From positions 1-64,000 of the forward strand of contig JAECYW010000020.1 of assembly GCA_023014335.1 (NCBI GenBank): a stretch of DNA of 64,000 nt, read 5' to 3'. This document shows positions 1 to 10,583 of this stretch, in pieces. The DNA is from Galerina marginata. Its lineage: Eukaryota; Basidiomycota; Agaricomycetes; Agaricales; Galerinaceae. Below the pieces are notes generated by a model. The model saw only the letters and a program-made list of their open reading frames with translations. It did not search any database and was not told the DNA's origin. A program made the translations under genes and the position numbers. Position 1 is the stretch's first letter; each line of letters opens with the position of its first letter.

Positions 1-856
1 AAGAAGTAGATATCCGCAGGCTGTCGACGTTGGGGAAGAGCAAGAGGCAAGACGAGAGAAATGAACGAGAAGAAAGAGTAGAAGGATGTCCGGGAAGGAT
101 GAGAGGAAAGGAAGGTTGCAAGATAAGAGGCTGGGATGATGGAGAAAAGGATGAGTGGTCCCCACGACAATGGTCGTTTGAAACCGGGAGGGAGAAGGCA
201 GCAAAGAGTTGTGCGGTGAAGAACCAACACAAATGGCATCCGACCTCAAAGGTCAAAGTCCAGAACAAGAGAGCGTGTCGCTAGAACGATGGCTTTGACA
301 GACAGAGGCTGAGAACAGGAGGAATTGGACTGACAAGCAATGGCCTTCGCCAAAAGGAAGGAGAAAGAACACGATGCTTAACGCAGCATAGAAAATACAG
401 CGAACAGAAAGTGAACATCGAGGGAACAAGATGAGAGGCTGGTGGAGGCATGCAAGCGGTTGAAATTAGACTTGATCCTTTGCAGGAGGACCGCGTTGGC
501 CAAAGATGAACAGGAATGAACAAAGGAACCAGGAACCAAGAGGATCAAAAACGCGAAAGGCGAGAGCCTGAATTTGATGCGCAAAGTCGAATTATTGACC
601 AAGGAACAAGGAACCAGAACCAAGAAGACGAAAGAAGCTCAAGGAAGTGTGACAAGGATCGAAGAGAACAGATGGTGTGGAGAAACGGTGACTGCCAGCA
701 AGAAAACTCGAGCGTGGCTGATAAACGCGAGTAGCAAGAGAGGCGGCGAGTTGGGCTGACAGAGTTTGTAGCGCTCAAACGCGATTGACAAGCGCAAGCG
801 GCTGACATGAATCAAGAAGCACCAAGAGAGGGAAAGGTGACGTGGAGTGGTAGCTA
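1..856. other. purine-rich sequence without a recognisable gene
   Basis: The + strand is strongly biased to A and G, with loosely repeated GGAAC/AAGAAG-type words. Several short ORFs exist in both directions, but none has a recognisable domain, splice structure or composition of a gene. The same texture resumes after the inserted element at 857-1738, so the two parts were probably one continuous repeat before that insertion. I cannot name the repeat. Confidence 0.4.
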
Positions 857-1738
857 CCACTTTTATGATAAAATGTGGTCAAGTGCCTGCACAACTATTT
901 GGACACTGCCTAGGAAATATATGAAATGAGATACCTAGTCAAGTTAATGAGATACATATCATTTTTGCTTAGAGATATATCATAAATTCTGGGCAACTAT
1001 TTCATAATTGCCAGGCTATTTCATTTCATTTCTATCTACCACAATTTCATAACTCTCTAGCCATCTCATTTCATTATTCACCAGAGAAAATATCATTTCT
1101 GCCTAAGAACAATTTCATAACTCCCTATATATTTCATTTCATTGTTTCACAGTCAAATTATCATTACTGCCTGACTATTTCATTTCATATTTACCTGGTG
1201 ATATTCTCATTGTTCTATTTTATTATTGCCAGCCAAATACTTATCTAATTAACTATGTGAAATAACTATGATTTAATTGTTAAATCAGTGCGATATTCTA
1301 TGTGCTTGCTAGGGGGGGGTCTAGGCCTTATTTCTAAATAACTTTTGATTTGAGGCCATAATATGATAAGGGTGTGGTGGGAAAAGCATGGGAAAGGCAT
1401 TTTGGAAGCCATCAAAAATATTACATAAGCCATTCACAGACATAATCTAATTAAAACATAAGAAATCACACTGGCAGCAATGAAATATCAGGCCAGCAAC
1501 AATGAAACAGAAGAGCTGGGAAGTTATGAAACAAAGACAGAGGAGAAATGAAACAATCCTGGAGGAGAATGAAATAGAAATGAAATAAAACAACTAGGAA
1601 GGAATGAAATAGAAATAGAAAAGAATGAAATAGAAATAGGAAAGAAATGAAATATAAAAATGTCGCATTTCATATATTTCCTAGGCAGTGTCCAGATAGT
1701 TGTGCAGGCACTTGACTGGATTTTATCATAATTAGTGG
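857..1738. mobile_element. 882-bp non-autonomous element with long inverted repeats, TA-flanked
   Basis: The left end (from about 857) and the reverse complement of the right end (to about 1738) share some 70 bp of near-identical sequence, including GTCAAGTGCCTGCACAACTA and GGACACTGCCTAGGAAATAT. The element is flanked by TA on both sides, which is the target duplication expected of Tc1/mariner-type elements. The left half is packed with TTTCAT words and the right half with their complement ATGAAA, so the element could fold back over much of its length. It has no coding capacity. Confidence 0.7.
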
Positions 1739-1740
1739 TA

Positions 1741-2327
1741 GGGACTAGTGCGACGTCAAGTCCAAAGAACAAAGGAACAAGAGGAGATGCCAGGTTGTCA
1801 ACGAGCAGGGATTTGAGAAGTTGGTTGTAGAATCAAACTTGTAAGGAACTGTATCCGAAAGGGGAAGCCAAAAGGGAACGGCACGGAAACGACGTGAGAA
1901 ATGAGGATGCTTGGATGAAAGAGGAAGGAGGGAAACAAGAGTAGGATTGTTGAGAATATGGAACAATACACTGAGTTGATTCTATGAGGATCTACGTAGA
2001 ATACAAGGGACTTATATACTGGAGGGAAAGTGGAGGATGACAGGAGGAGTTGGGAACAAGACTAGATTGGATGACGAGGATTTGAGAAGAGACTGAAAAG
2101 GAGTGTGATCAAGACTGGATTGGAGGCAAACCAAGGAGTGAAGAGTGAAGATAAGAGAAGATAAGATAAATGTCGGAATGAGATCTCCGAGAGGTAATCT
2201 GGACGGAATACCCGAGATGTTCATTACAGAAATATAGTAGTCCGTCCTCATCTCTGAAGAACCTGTAACCCATAGTTCCTCCATTAACTAGGCTTCTTTG
2301 GTCTTCCCAAGCTGCTTTGAAGGAGTT
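1741..2327. other. purine-rich sequence, no gene recognised
   Basis: This continues the A/G-rich texture seen before the inserted element. A minus-strand ORF (2109-2387) looks coding-like over about 45 residues but matches no family I recognise and crosses the junction with the next duplicated segment. The junction at about 2328 is abrupt, because the sequence to the right is a near-perfect copy of 31373 onward while the sequence to the left is unrelated. Confidence 0.35.
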
Positions 2328-3301
2328 AGCACCACAGCCCCCGCTGTCTGGAGGTATAACATGGAGCATCACATCCGGTCTAAACATCCATATGTCTCTC
2401 TTCCAGAAAATGAGAGAATATGGAAGATCGGCAATGCAGAAAAGGATGCGCTAGAGACCACCTGGAAGGACCGCAACAAAGTCACCAAGACAAGGAAATT
2501 GGCAAAGAAATCAAGGACGCTGTTGATTATTTCAGCAGCCCACAGCTCATGTCTAACCCTTCGGTAAGAAATTTAATTTCACTGCAGAGAATGAAAAACT
2601 TACCACATGATATCAGTGATCCAGACAGTGACAATGGCGATGGCGACGACAACGAAGACCAAAATATCGACGACGAGCATGGCGATGGAGATGCTGAGGA
2701 ATCTGACCATGCTGGTGACGATTCCGGGGCCAAATCTGATTCATTGGCATGCACTGTTGAGCACAACGAGCTTAACTACGACTCGGATGAATGGCAGTCC
2801 TTCAATGCAGATTGCATGCCCTCAAATGTTAATTTCATCGAAATTGAGAGGCGCAGTGGTGACATAGATCTGGTTGACTCGGTTGATGGGCAAACTGCAA
2901 CAGGAAGGAATGAAGAAGTAAGTGGTTCGGTCATAGATCAACTGGGACGATGGCTTACCCTTCTATTCGCAGACCCGCCAATCTACCCCCAAAGGTCCCT
3001 TCAAAATATCGCCGTTAGTTGAAGATGGACATACGATAGACAATTCAGTAGGGACCAGCGAGGATCTAAGTTTATGGCCAAATACTGATACAACAACAAC
3101 AGCCATCCCTCATGCTGAGCCTGACGAAAGGACCTGTGGACGGACTCGAGGGAAGCGGAATATAATGACCATTTACGAATGCGACTGCAGTGAAACTGTA
3201 TCGAATGAGGATATCCAAGCCTGATCTGGAGTTATCCAGTGCAAGAAGGCTGGCTGTGAGACGAGATGGGTAAGATAGATTCTCTCTTATCAAGTGCATA
3301 C
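2328..3301 (+). repeat. 974-bp duplicated segment, copy 1
   Basis: By eye it is identical to 31373-32346 except at three positions: A/G in the word CAGC(A/G)GCC near 2538, G/A in TAC(G/A)AT near 3033, and T/C at 3222. All three are CpG-to-TpG/CpA transitions. The offset between copies is a constant 29,045 bp, so there are no indels. Confidence 0.9.
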
Positions 3302-3428
3302 TGTACTAACCTTGATTCTAACCTAGTTCTATCTTCTCTGCGTCAAACTCGATTACGCCGTCAGCGGTTGGGTGTGTCAATCGTGTCAGGCAAGCGATAG
3401 GAAACGAGCAAGTAAGAAACGGCAATGA
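2328..3428 (+). pseudogene. 5'-truncated zinc-finger/PHD-like gene, copy 1
   Basis: This is the 3' part of a spliced multi-copy fungal gene. It starts abruptly inside a C2H2-like finger (AVWRYNMEHH...KHP). An exon ending in AHSSCLTLR is joined by a ~56-bp intron to an acidic DPDSDNGDGDD segment. After two more introns come a basic CGRTRGKRN patch and a cysteine-rich CxC...CKKAGCETRW | FYLLC...GWVCQSC module resembling a PHD-like finger, ending at TGA 3426-3428. A TGA at 3222-3224 interrupts that module; the other copy has CGA there. The first half of the gene is missing, so this copy is dead. The family recurs in mushroom genomes in my recollection; its function is unknown to me. Confidence 0.6.
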
Positions 3429-3496
3429 TGGGCGGACTGCCTCAGAGATTGTTGAACTTGAGATTATATAATCTTCTCTATATAGTAATTTATCAC

Positions 3497-3630
3497 TGAC
3501 AGCTGTTTGACAGCAGCCCCCGCCCAATATTTCCGCGTCATCCATAAGCATCCGCGCCAATCCATCCATTCCCGCCCCCCGAGAGGCACGCAAAGGGTGG
3601 GGGCGCATATAATAATATTAATGGACCCTG
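3497..3630 (+). repeat. left ~134-bp inverted repeat of a 4.8-kb block
   Basis: It begins TGACAGCTGTTTGACAGC and runs to the GGACCCTG just after the start codon of the following gene. The reverse complement of 8140-8273 matches it along its whole length with only a few differences, including the shared segment CCGCGTCATCCATAAGCATC. The pair points inward, as terminal inverted repeats do. I found no convincing target-site duplication. Confidence 0.75.
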
Positions 3631-4479
3631 TGGTAGTCAAGGAACGCATAAACGCTGCGCTTATCCACTTTATATCGGCGGCCTATGTTGACGTTTTTTG
3701 GAACCTATTTTATGATACCCGGACAGGGATAGCTGGGGGTATTGTTCAAAGTATTATGTCCGCATCCCGTCCGGAGTTCAAATTTGTCCTCCCAATGTGC
3801 CTCGACATCATTGTTCCTCAGGGCACAGGCATATACGGACTGGGGCGCTGGAGGCGCTTCTTTGCAGAAATTAACGAACGACTTGGGCACCACTGGGCCT
3901 TTGAGAAAACGATTAGTCGGTCTTCGACTTTGCAATGCGTTGTCGTCAGTTTTTATCAGAATTTTTGTTGCTGGTTCTCGCTGACTGTTTTCTCAGGAAC
4001 CTCGGCGCTTTATTTGCATAGTAGAAGCCGTAGGCAACAGTATTCTACCAGCCATGTTATGTGGCCAGCACACTTCATCCTTCAATGTTTTAACCGCCTC
4101 ATCTATCTACTGCTTCTATCCTGGTCTGTTTTTACGTGGCGAAAACCTGGTCCGTAAGGACGCGGGATATGGAGAGTCAACGGGTATGTTTAATTTCGGG
4201 TTAACAACTTACTTATCCACCAGTGACATGGGCGTGGGTTGTGGGAATGCATGTCCGGCCATGTGGCGGAATACTTTTGGTCTTCATGGAGTGGGCATAT
4301 TTGATTGGGGTGGGTATCTATCCAATAGGAAAGCGGACGACGACGCATTTAACCAACGAAGTTACCTCTGGCACTTCAGAGGCCTCAATGACCGTGATGG
4401 GAATGTTTGCGACAACCCTCATTGCTCTTATCGGGGGCGGGGAGATCCGCTAGTTGATTTTGATATGTATGATGAGTAG
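3621..4479 (+). CDS. nucleotidyltransferase-like fungal protein
   Basis: The ATG at 3621 is followed by a ~105-residue exon, a phase-0 intron (about 3942-3995) and a second exon ending at TAG 4479, giving about 265 residues. Exon 1 carries TGIAGG...MCLDIIVPQG, resembling the G-S...DLDIVVP signature of nucleotidyltransferase-like proteins that are multi-copy in mushrooms. Exon 2 carries VEAVGNSILPAM, a YPGL segment, then CPAMWR...GLHGVGIFDWGG and a CDNPHC tail, in the order I recall for that family. The catalytic aspartate pair is not obvious, so activity is uncertain and a non-catalytic role is possible. The start codon lies inside the left inverted repeat, so promoter and repeat overlap. The family assignment comes from memory of motif order, not from a search. 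Confidence 0.5.
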
Positions 4480-4589
4480 GGGAGTTGTCAGGCGAGAACT
4501 TTGTCCATGAATCATGTACTATAAGATTTCTTTTTCTATTCCTTTTCCGACCACGATTGTAGATCATCTAAATTTACCGGTGGCGGCGG

Positions 4590-4601
4590 CACTATATTAA
4601 A
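4590..4601 (+). promoter_or_regulatory. possible TATA box of the 4689 gene
   Basis: CACTATATTAAA lies about 90 bp upstream of the ATG at 4689. It is followed by pyrimidine-rich sequence and an A-rich CCACCAT context directly at the start codon, an arrangement common in fungal promoters. Confidence 0.35.
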
Positions 4602-4688
4602 TGTGCTTCCGTGTGAGGTATTTCTTCACCACATTGAACAGAAATCTGAATCAACAGGTTTCACAATCAATCTTTTCCCTTCCACCAT

Positions 4689-5360
4689 ATGCACGTTCTA
4701 GACGACAGTCTCATTGAAGAACTCGAGCGAAAGTTGCATGAGCGGTTGCCACCCGTAAGCAAAATTAACATTGACAAGCTTTAATTGGCTTATAACCGAC
4801 GGTCATAGAGCTCGACGGCTTATCGGAAATGTGCCCTTCTAGCGGTCCAGGCGGACGATATACATTATGTCAATGTTCCATTAATCGCCGGATCCCGTGG
4901 ACTCCCAGAGTATTCATCTGTCAATGACCTTGATGTTTTTCTCTGGCTTCCCATCCTTAGAGCAAGCGGGTCGTCAGTCGTTGATCTCGACGCGGACCGA
5001 TATACTTACGCGTACAGAGAGCCGGAATCACCCCCGCACATGACTGAATTTTTTACATTGGTTTACTACAATCAGGCAAGGCACCTCCTCCTGCAGCTCG
5101 GTATTAATACTAACTGTGGATTAGGATGTCCATGCGAAACTAGACCAAAACGATCTCATTGCCAGTATTCTAGGAGTCGGTTATCTGTGGGTCGGTGATA
5201 TGCTCATTATCAAGTCTAAAGAAAATTTACTCTGCAATGTAACACCGAGCGATGAAAAAGTTATCAGGCAGATACTTACCAGGTAAGCCGCAAATAGTTG
5301 ACATAGTACGTATACTTAGCCGTGTTCCATAGGGTCCTCAAGGATGGCACCATTGCTTGA
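4689..5360 (+). CDS. small four-exon protein of unknown function
   Basis: The ATG at 4689 opens an exon ending ERLPP. A 54-bp intron leads to a second exon (SSTAYRKCALL...FTLVYYNQ). A GC-AG or similar short intron leads to a third exon (DVHAKLDQ...IRQILTR), and a last intron leads to VLKDGTIA and TGA 5358-5360. The product is about 170 residues, acidic, with no signal peptide, membrane segment or motif that I recognise. The introns are 48-55 bp and keep the frame, which argues for a real gene. It is convergent with the next gene and lies inside the block bounded by the 3.5/8.2-kb inverted repeats. Confidence 0.5.
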
Positions 5361-5468
5361 TTATCTTCCTGTTATTATCTTAAGATGATATAGAAATGCA
5401 ATCATGATTTCAGAGTCATCGCGGATGCTTTAATATCCTGAATCTACAACGGAATAACAGTTTACACT

Positions 5469-6518
5469 TTATTCTGGCGACCTCAACTCGATAGATCGAA
5501 TAGTTGTAGTAAGTCCTCTGTGGGCAGAAGATGATAGCGCAAAATTAATTTCTACAAGAGCACCGAGAAGGGTGCTAGAGATACTCTCGGGTGGGCACAA
5601 TGTGTTGCTCTTGCAAAATGCGCCTAAAGGCTTTTCTAACACATATGTACCTTTGAGAGATTGTAGAAGAGCCCTATATTCCTCACGGATTGGATAGGAC
5701 TTCAATTGGTTGATAGATGTTTGAATATCGATGGTCGAATGTTCGGACTTTTTCGATAGTTAAGGCGTTTTTATTAGGATTTCAGTTAAGGTACGCACCA
5801 TGGCCCGAAAAATTGGCTCGGAGAAATGCAGGGCAGGGCCCAGCTCCTCTTCTTGTGTGAGAAAAGCATGTGAAGCGGGGATTGTTGGACAATATGAGAA
5901 TCTCTCCAAAATTTTCAGATGGTCATAAGCAGCGCGGAAATCGTCTTGGAAATACTGAGGATATTCCAGAGGTGTGACGAGAGAGAATTTTCGTTGAGCG
6001 TTCGCAAACTTGTCAGAATCTTTGCCGCCCAAAAAATCCCCGTGGGTCTCAAGGCAGGCGTCATATGGGCTAACGGTGCCAACAATGGTTAAAATGCATA
6101 GTTCGGTTCCAGCTGCGTCGCATAAATTAGAATGACCAGGGAAGAGTTGGGTCCATGTTGTCTCCGCAAGGACTTCTTTCCGACTCGGAGCAATGTAACT
6201 GCTTGACTGCATATAAAATTTGTGCCAGTCTAGCGGAATGGTGAGTACGTGTGTTAGATGTAAATGTTGCGAGTACCTTGATAAGTTGAGTGTTCGGTGG
6301 ACTCGGATGTGGATGTCATAGAAGTCGAGGAACAAGATGTTGGTAGGTGTTTCAAATGCCCAGAAACCTGAGTTAGGGTTGACTATTTCGAATGAATAAG
6401 TGTTGTCATCGATTTTCAGTGTATTATTCAAGAGTTGATCGAGGGCAATACAGATCCGATACCGTTTTGAGAAACTTCGGCTTACCAATACATTTTTCTT
6501 AAAAATTTCTAGAGTCAT
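5469..6518 (-). CDS. two-exon protein of unknown function
   Basis: The ATG at 6518 opens a ~240-residue exon. A phase-0 intron of ~51 bp (GTGCGT...AAAAAG, with a CTTAAC branch-like word) joins FRAM to SEHSTIDIQTSINQ, and the second exon ends at 5469. The product is about 330 residues. Visible features are a soluble, mixed alpha/beta composition, FWAFETPTNILFLDFYDIHIR early on, and a helical C-terminus. I recognise no family. It faces the 4689 gene across about 110 bp. A second splice-like pair near 6230-6276 was not used because removing 47 bp breaks the frame. Confidence 0.5.
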
Positions 6519-7201
6519 AATTTTCTACCGTATGCTAGAATGATCGAGAAAGTGTTTATTAGCAATAGCGACGGGCTGCTGTGCTGGCCATGCCTCACGG
6601 CATGCAGAAGATGTTTGAAGAGCAGCTGCCCAAGTTCCAAGGCTGTGAGCGGCTAGCTGACTGCAAATGAGACGAAGGTGAGTTCAGTCACCTAAATATC
6701 CCCTCTCCCATTGTAAGTAAGGAGAAAGGAGGGGTAAAAAGTCGAAAATGAGACGCATCAACCCACTGTCTCAAGCCCTTCCTTCCTGATGTTCCAGAGC
6801 CGGAATACTTACCGAGAGATAAGATTTACGGAGTACTCTCAACTTTTAAAGCTTCAGATGACAAAGGGGAGACGAAGGAACATCGATGAAGGTTGAATCC
6901 AAGGTTGAATCAAGGTTGAATTGTGCTATGAGAGCCGACGATGAGGGAAAACTTAAAAATAGAACACGGCCTTTGCCGGCCCTATGGTGAGGCTCCCGTT
7001 TACCAGGGTCAGAGGCGTTCACCTTCACTTTACTTTTTCAGTGGCGGATGACTTTCAAGTACATGGTTGCTCCTGTGCTTAATAGTGTTTGCCCGGCGTT
7101 AGTTACTTCTCTTTAAACGCGTCTGGCCAGTTCAACCTCTCACAATGTGATGTTATGGCCGTTCATTTGTCTCACAAATCTTTGTCCCTCTATTTGTTGA
7201 C
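6519..7201. other. intergenic, no gene seen
   Basis: This stretch holds the likely promoter of the minus-strand gene at its left edge. Otherwise it has short unrelated ORFs, with no repeat or RNA gene that I can recognise. Confidence 0.3.
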
Positions 7202-7760
7202 TCATAAGTTGCGTAGTTGATCAGTGGTCGGTCTAATCACTATTAACCAGTTAGTAATTTCTCTTCTAGAATACTTCCGCACTCCGGTGATCCGAGAAGC
7301 AAACAATGTCATCAAGATGTCATATCTTAGTAGGCTGGATTGGTGATCATGTCTCTGATCGGAGAATTGCGTGCTTAGCAGATTCAGTCCGATTATTCTG
7401 TTCTCTAATTCAAGTGATGTTAATAGAAGGTCGTGCGCAGTGAAGGACCGTAGATGTCGGGTGCTTGCGTGGAGTTGGAGTGTTAACAATGACCGAGTGT
7501 TGATCTCTTGAAGGTTATTGGTTGCCAAGCGGCCGCTATATAATTCCCAGAAAATAACACAGAGAATGATCGATTTCTGTACTTATAAATATATTGGTCT
7601 TACCCACCGAGACAATTTGACTATTTCTTGCCAGATATATTCCCAACGTTTGTTCTTGTTCTGCCTTGTGAAGCTTCATGTCAGCCTCAACACCTTTTAC
7701 GTCAAGTAAGTGGAGCAATCCATCTAGGTACTTTGGAAGACTGATTTCCTTCAGGTTCAA
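7202..7760 (-). CDS. possible small spliced protein, uncertain model
   Basis: A minus-strand reading frame (about 7760-7590: MDGLLHLLDVKGVEADMKLH...NSQIVSV) ends at a good donor GTAAGACC, with an acceptor ...TTATATAG about 68 bp later. Downstream, one frame stays open for about 100 residues (7202-7528), but the splice phase does not lead into it. The correctly phased frame ends after 16 codons. Either a short protein or a decayed gene is possible. No family was recognised. Confidence 0.2.
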
Positions 7761-8139
7761 CTAGCGCCATTTTTTACCCCGCAGCGCGCAATGAGCCCGG
7801 TTTAAAAGTCTATGGCATTACGCACGTCTTAGATTCTATCGTCGAAATGGCGTCTTGGCACCTGTAGCTGCCAGTGTCATGTATGACCTGTAGCATTTCT
7901 ACTAAGTAAAGTCAGATATCCACAGCGCACTTTTGCCAAGGTGGCAAACTTGCCAACAGCACATATTATGCTCATATATGCCTGCCGGGGGTGCCGGGGG
8001 AGGGTATGTGATGTCTGTTGGGGGCGGGACACTGTAAACAAATGTCAACAATGCGAAAAGGCTCTCCGGGATGCCCGGAAACTGTATTTCAGGTGCTGCT
8101 CGCTGTTGGGGGCGCATTTTGGCGTGGAAAAAAGATATT

Positions 8140-8273
8140 CAGGGTCCTATAATATTAATGGATGCGCCCACACCCTTTGCGCGCCTCTCGGGGGGCGGGA
8201 ATGGATGGATTGGCGCGGATGCTTATGGATGACGCGGAAATAATGGGCGGGAGCTGCTGTCAAACAGCTGTCA
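8140..8273 (-). repeat. right ~134-bp inverted repeat of the 4.8-kb block
   Basis: It mirrors 3497-3630, ending ...CAAACAGCTGTCA. It is itself part of a roughly 230-bp unit that is repeated in degenerate form at 8280-8490, with the same order of GGGTCCTATTAATATT, CCTTTGCATGCCTC, GGGATGGATTGGC and GGATGACG words. Confidence 0.75.
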
Positions 8274-8279
8274 ACACTG

Positions 8280-8490
8280 CCCGAACTGCCCGAAATGCTA
8301 TTCCGGGCTGCCCAATGCTGTATTTTGGGTCGCGCTCGCCGTACAGCGGGGATCCCGACGCGGAAAAAATTGCAGTAGGGTCCTATTAATATTTGCTACC
8401 TAATGGTACCCTTTGCATGCCTCACGGGGGCGGGGGAGGGATGGATTGGCACTCGTCGGTTTGGATGACGTTCCAAAAATAACTCGCGCC
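8280..8490 (-). repeat. degenerate second copy of the right repeat unit
   Basis: Words shared with 8060-8273 occur in the same order and orientation, but with many substitutions. This suggests an older tandem copy or an older insertion of the same family next to the present end. Confidence 0.55.
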
Positions 8491-8860
8491 AGGCACGCTA
8501 TTTTTAGAAACTTTTGATGGATCTCACATTTGACAGCTGGGCTTGGTTTCGCGTTTTGCACCTCCTTCCCATTCGAATTTTATTTACTTTAGTGTACAGT
8601 TGAGATCCCCTTGTAAATACAAAGCTAATGATACAATTTTTGTCTCAAAATTCAAGGAGGAAGGGGTGGATGCAGTCGCATCCATTCGGATGACCTTCTA
8701 AATCGGGAAACCACTCATCCTTGCTTCACAGATGACCTTGTTGCCCCACAGATATCCTTTCTGTTGTAAAAAGCAATGTATTAGACTAAAATAATACATA
8801 TACGTCGTACTACTAGGTATAAGTAGTTAAATTGCTAAGACCGCAGTCCTAGCAGTGCGC
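8491..8860. other. no gene seen
   Basis: AT-rich spacer between the inverted-repeat block and a GC-rich repeat. I see no feature in it. Confidence 0.3.
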
Positions 8861-9740
8861 ATTCCCAATGGAAGGAGCGGGGCAGCCTCCAGTGGCACAT
8901 TTGTTCGCTCCGCCAGCATCCCTCGCATCCAGCTGGTCCTCCTTCCTCGGATTCACCCCGTCCGCTGTGGTATCACAGTCCCACCACAGCAATTTCAGCT
9001 CCCGCGGCCCCGTCGTTCACAAACAAAACGACATTCCAAACCTCAAAACCAATCCACGCCTGTACACCTAGCACAGCTCGTCGTCTCCCATGCATCGATA
9101 GCCGTGTGGCTTGGGGAACAAGCTGGGAGGCGTCGGCGATGCATAGGCAGGGAGGAGTGGATCGGAGGGGCGAGGGGGACGGAAGCCGAAGGCCGCAGGG
9201 GTTGTGAAGGGGTTGAGGCAGAGCCCCGAGCCTGCCCGTATGGTTGTCGTCGGCCAGAGAGGAGATACAAGCGGTGCGGGTGACGGCGGCTCCGCTGAGG
9301 GGAAGGCTCTCGACCCGTGGGTTCGAGGGTGTGCAGCGGCAGCAGCATGAGGTGATGCTACTGCTCCCTTCCTTCGTCTCGCCTCACCTCGGTGCGATTG
9401 CTACAGAACGAGCAGCACCGTTTGCTGCTGCTCCCACTGTTGCCTCTCCGCGTGGTATGCCGCAAGTTCTGGTGATGGTGTGATACCGTCCTGGGGTGGA
9501 ATCGGGGTGGAGAGCTTCACGCCATCGCGATACAATGAGTAATCGTGAATCGGCGATGGCAGCGACACTGGCCTCGCCCTGGTTGCATTTTGGCGGTGTC
9601 GGGGCAGACGAAGTGGCGAAGGGAGGTGAGTGCGGAGGGGACGAGGGTGATGGTGGGTGAAAGGCCACGGCCACCGCGCGGGTTGGACTGGAGAGGGGTG
9701 GATAAGGGGTACGAAGCCGGCAAGAAAGGTGAAGTGAAGC
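8861..9740. repeat. GC-rich dispersed repeat, copy 1
   Basis: This ~0.9-kb block is much more GC-rich than its surroundings. It shares the order of several words with 33960-34770, for example the pattern GATGCTACTGCTCCC...GCAGCAGC...CTGCTGCTC...GTGGC-like sequence followed by GGCGATG-rich stretches. The overlapping long ORFs on both strands are a side effect of composition. It is old and diverged. Confidence 0.4.
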
Positions 9741-9850
9741 AAGTCTTATTGACTCGCTTCACGACGTACCTCGCGGGTCTCCCATACCATGGGTCTCCCC
9801 TAGTTTTCTGTGTCCCCCCAGCATCCCCCGTCGTCAAAATGTCGGCCAAC
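9741..9850 (+). repeat. repeat end, inverted relative to 29281-29390
   Basis: It contains GACTCGCTTCACGACGTACC followed by GGGTCTCCCATACCATGGG. The reverse complement of 29281-29390 carries the same sequence with few changes, and a more diverged third copy starts near 34773. The facing pair may be the two ends of one ~1.5-kb element that was later split by the LTR retrotransposon. Confidence 0.55.
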
Positions 9851-10579
9851 ACCCCTCAGGTTAGAGAGGGCGGCATTGAGGCTGGCTGCAGTTCATTTCC
9901 GTTCCATCCCGCAGTCCCGACGTCCGCCCAAACCACTCGCGAGGTGACAAGTTGGTGGTTGTTTGTTGTTTGTCATTTGTCGTGTTCTTGTTCTGCGCGG
10001 CGTGGCCGGCCTACATCCCTCTAGCAGGGGAGAGGCGCACGGCTGGGTGTTTGGGTGTTCCGTTGGTAGACCTCCAGCTGCGCCAGTGGTATCCCCGGGC
10101 TCGAAGATTCACTGCTGGCGCTGACTGGGGAGGGATGGGAGGAGCGAGGGTGGGAGGAGGGATGGACGACGTAGATGTGCTGAGATGGTTGAAAAGAAAT
10201 GCTTGTTGATCGTGTCGGGCGGAGTTTAAACTCACCGGACCGATCAATCCCGCCTCAACTCATCATCGTCGCCGACGTCGGCGAGGAGTGGACTACTAGC
10301 TATGGCGCTTCGTTTGACTAGGATCTGTGGTAGATATGTTATAAGTGCTTCGACAATTGCGAGGTTTCATTGGTCTGGCCCCAATGGATTGGAACACAAA
10401 AAAACAGCGGGAAATTTAAATTTTATCCAATTAAATACTTTCTAGGTACTTCCGGAGTACCAAAGTGGCTGGGCAAGGTTAGCATTTGCAAATGTCAGCT
10501 GAAGAGCTGAATTCGCGAGGAATGTTCTTCATGATTCATGTCAATTTGAATGCATTCGCTCTACTGAGTTTGTGTAGAC
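9851..10579. other. sequence between the repeat end and the LTR element; no gene seen
   Basis: It holds only short ORFs without domains. If the 9741/29281 pair are true ends, this is the left internal part of that older element. Confidence 0.3.
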
Positions 10580-10583
10580 CCGG

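Noticed and set aside
6230..6276. Good-looking 47-bp intron in the minus-strand gene at 5469-6518
   Set aside because: Ends and branch word are convincing, but removing 47 bp destroys an otherwise long open frame.
8855..10024. Long overlapping ORFs on both strands in GC-rich sequence
   Set aside because: High GC content removes stop codons in several frames at once; the block matches a diverged dispersed repeat.
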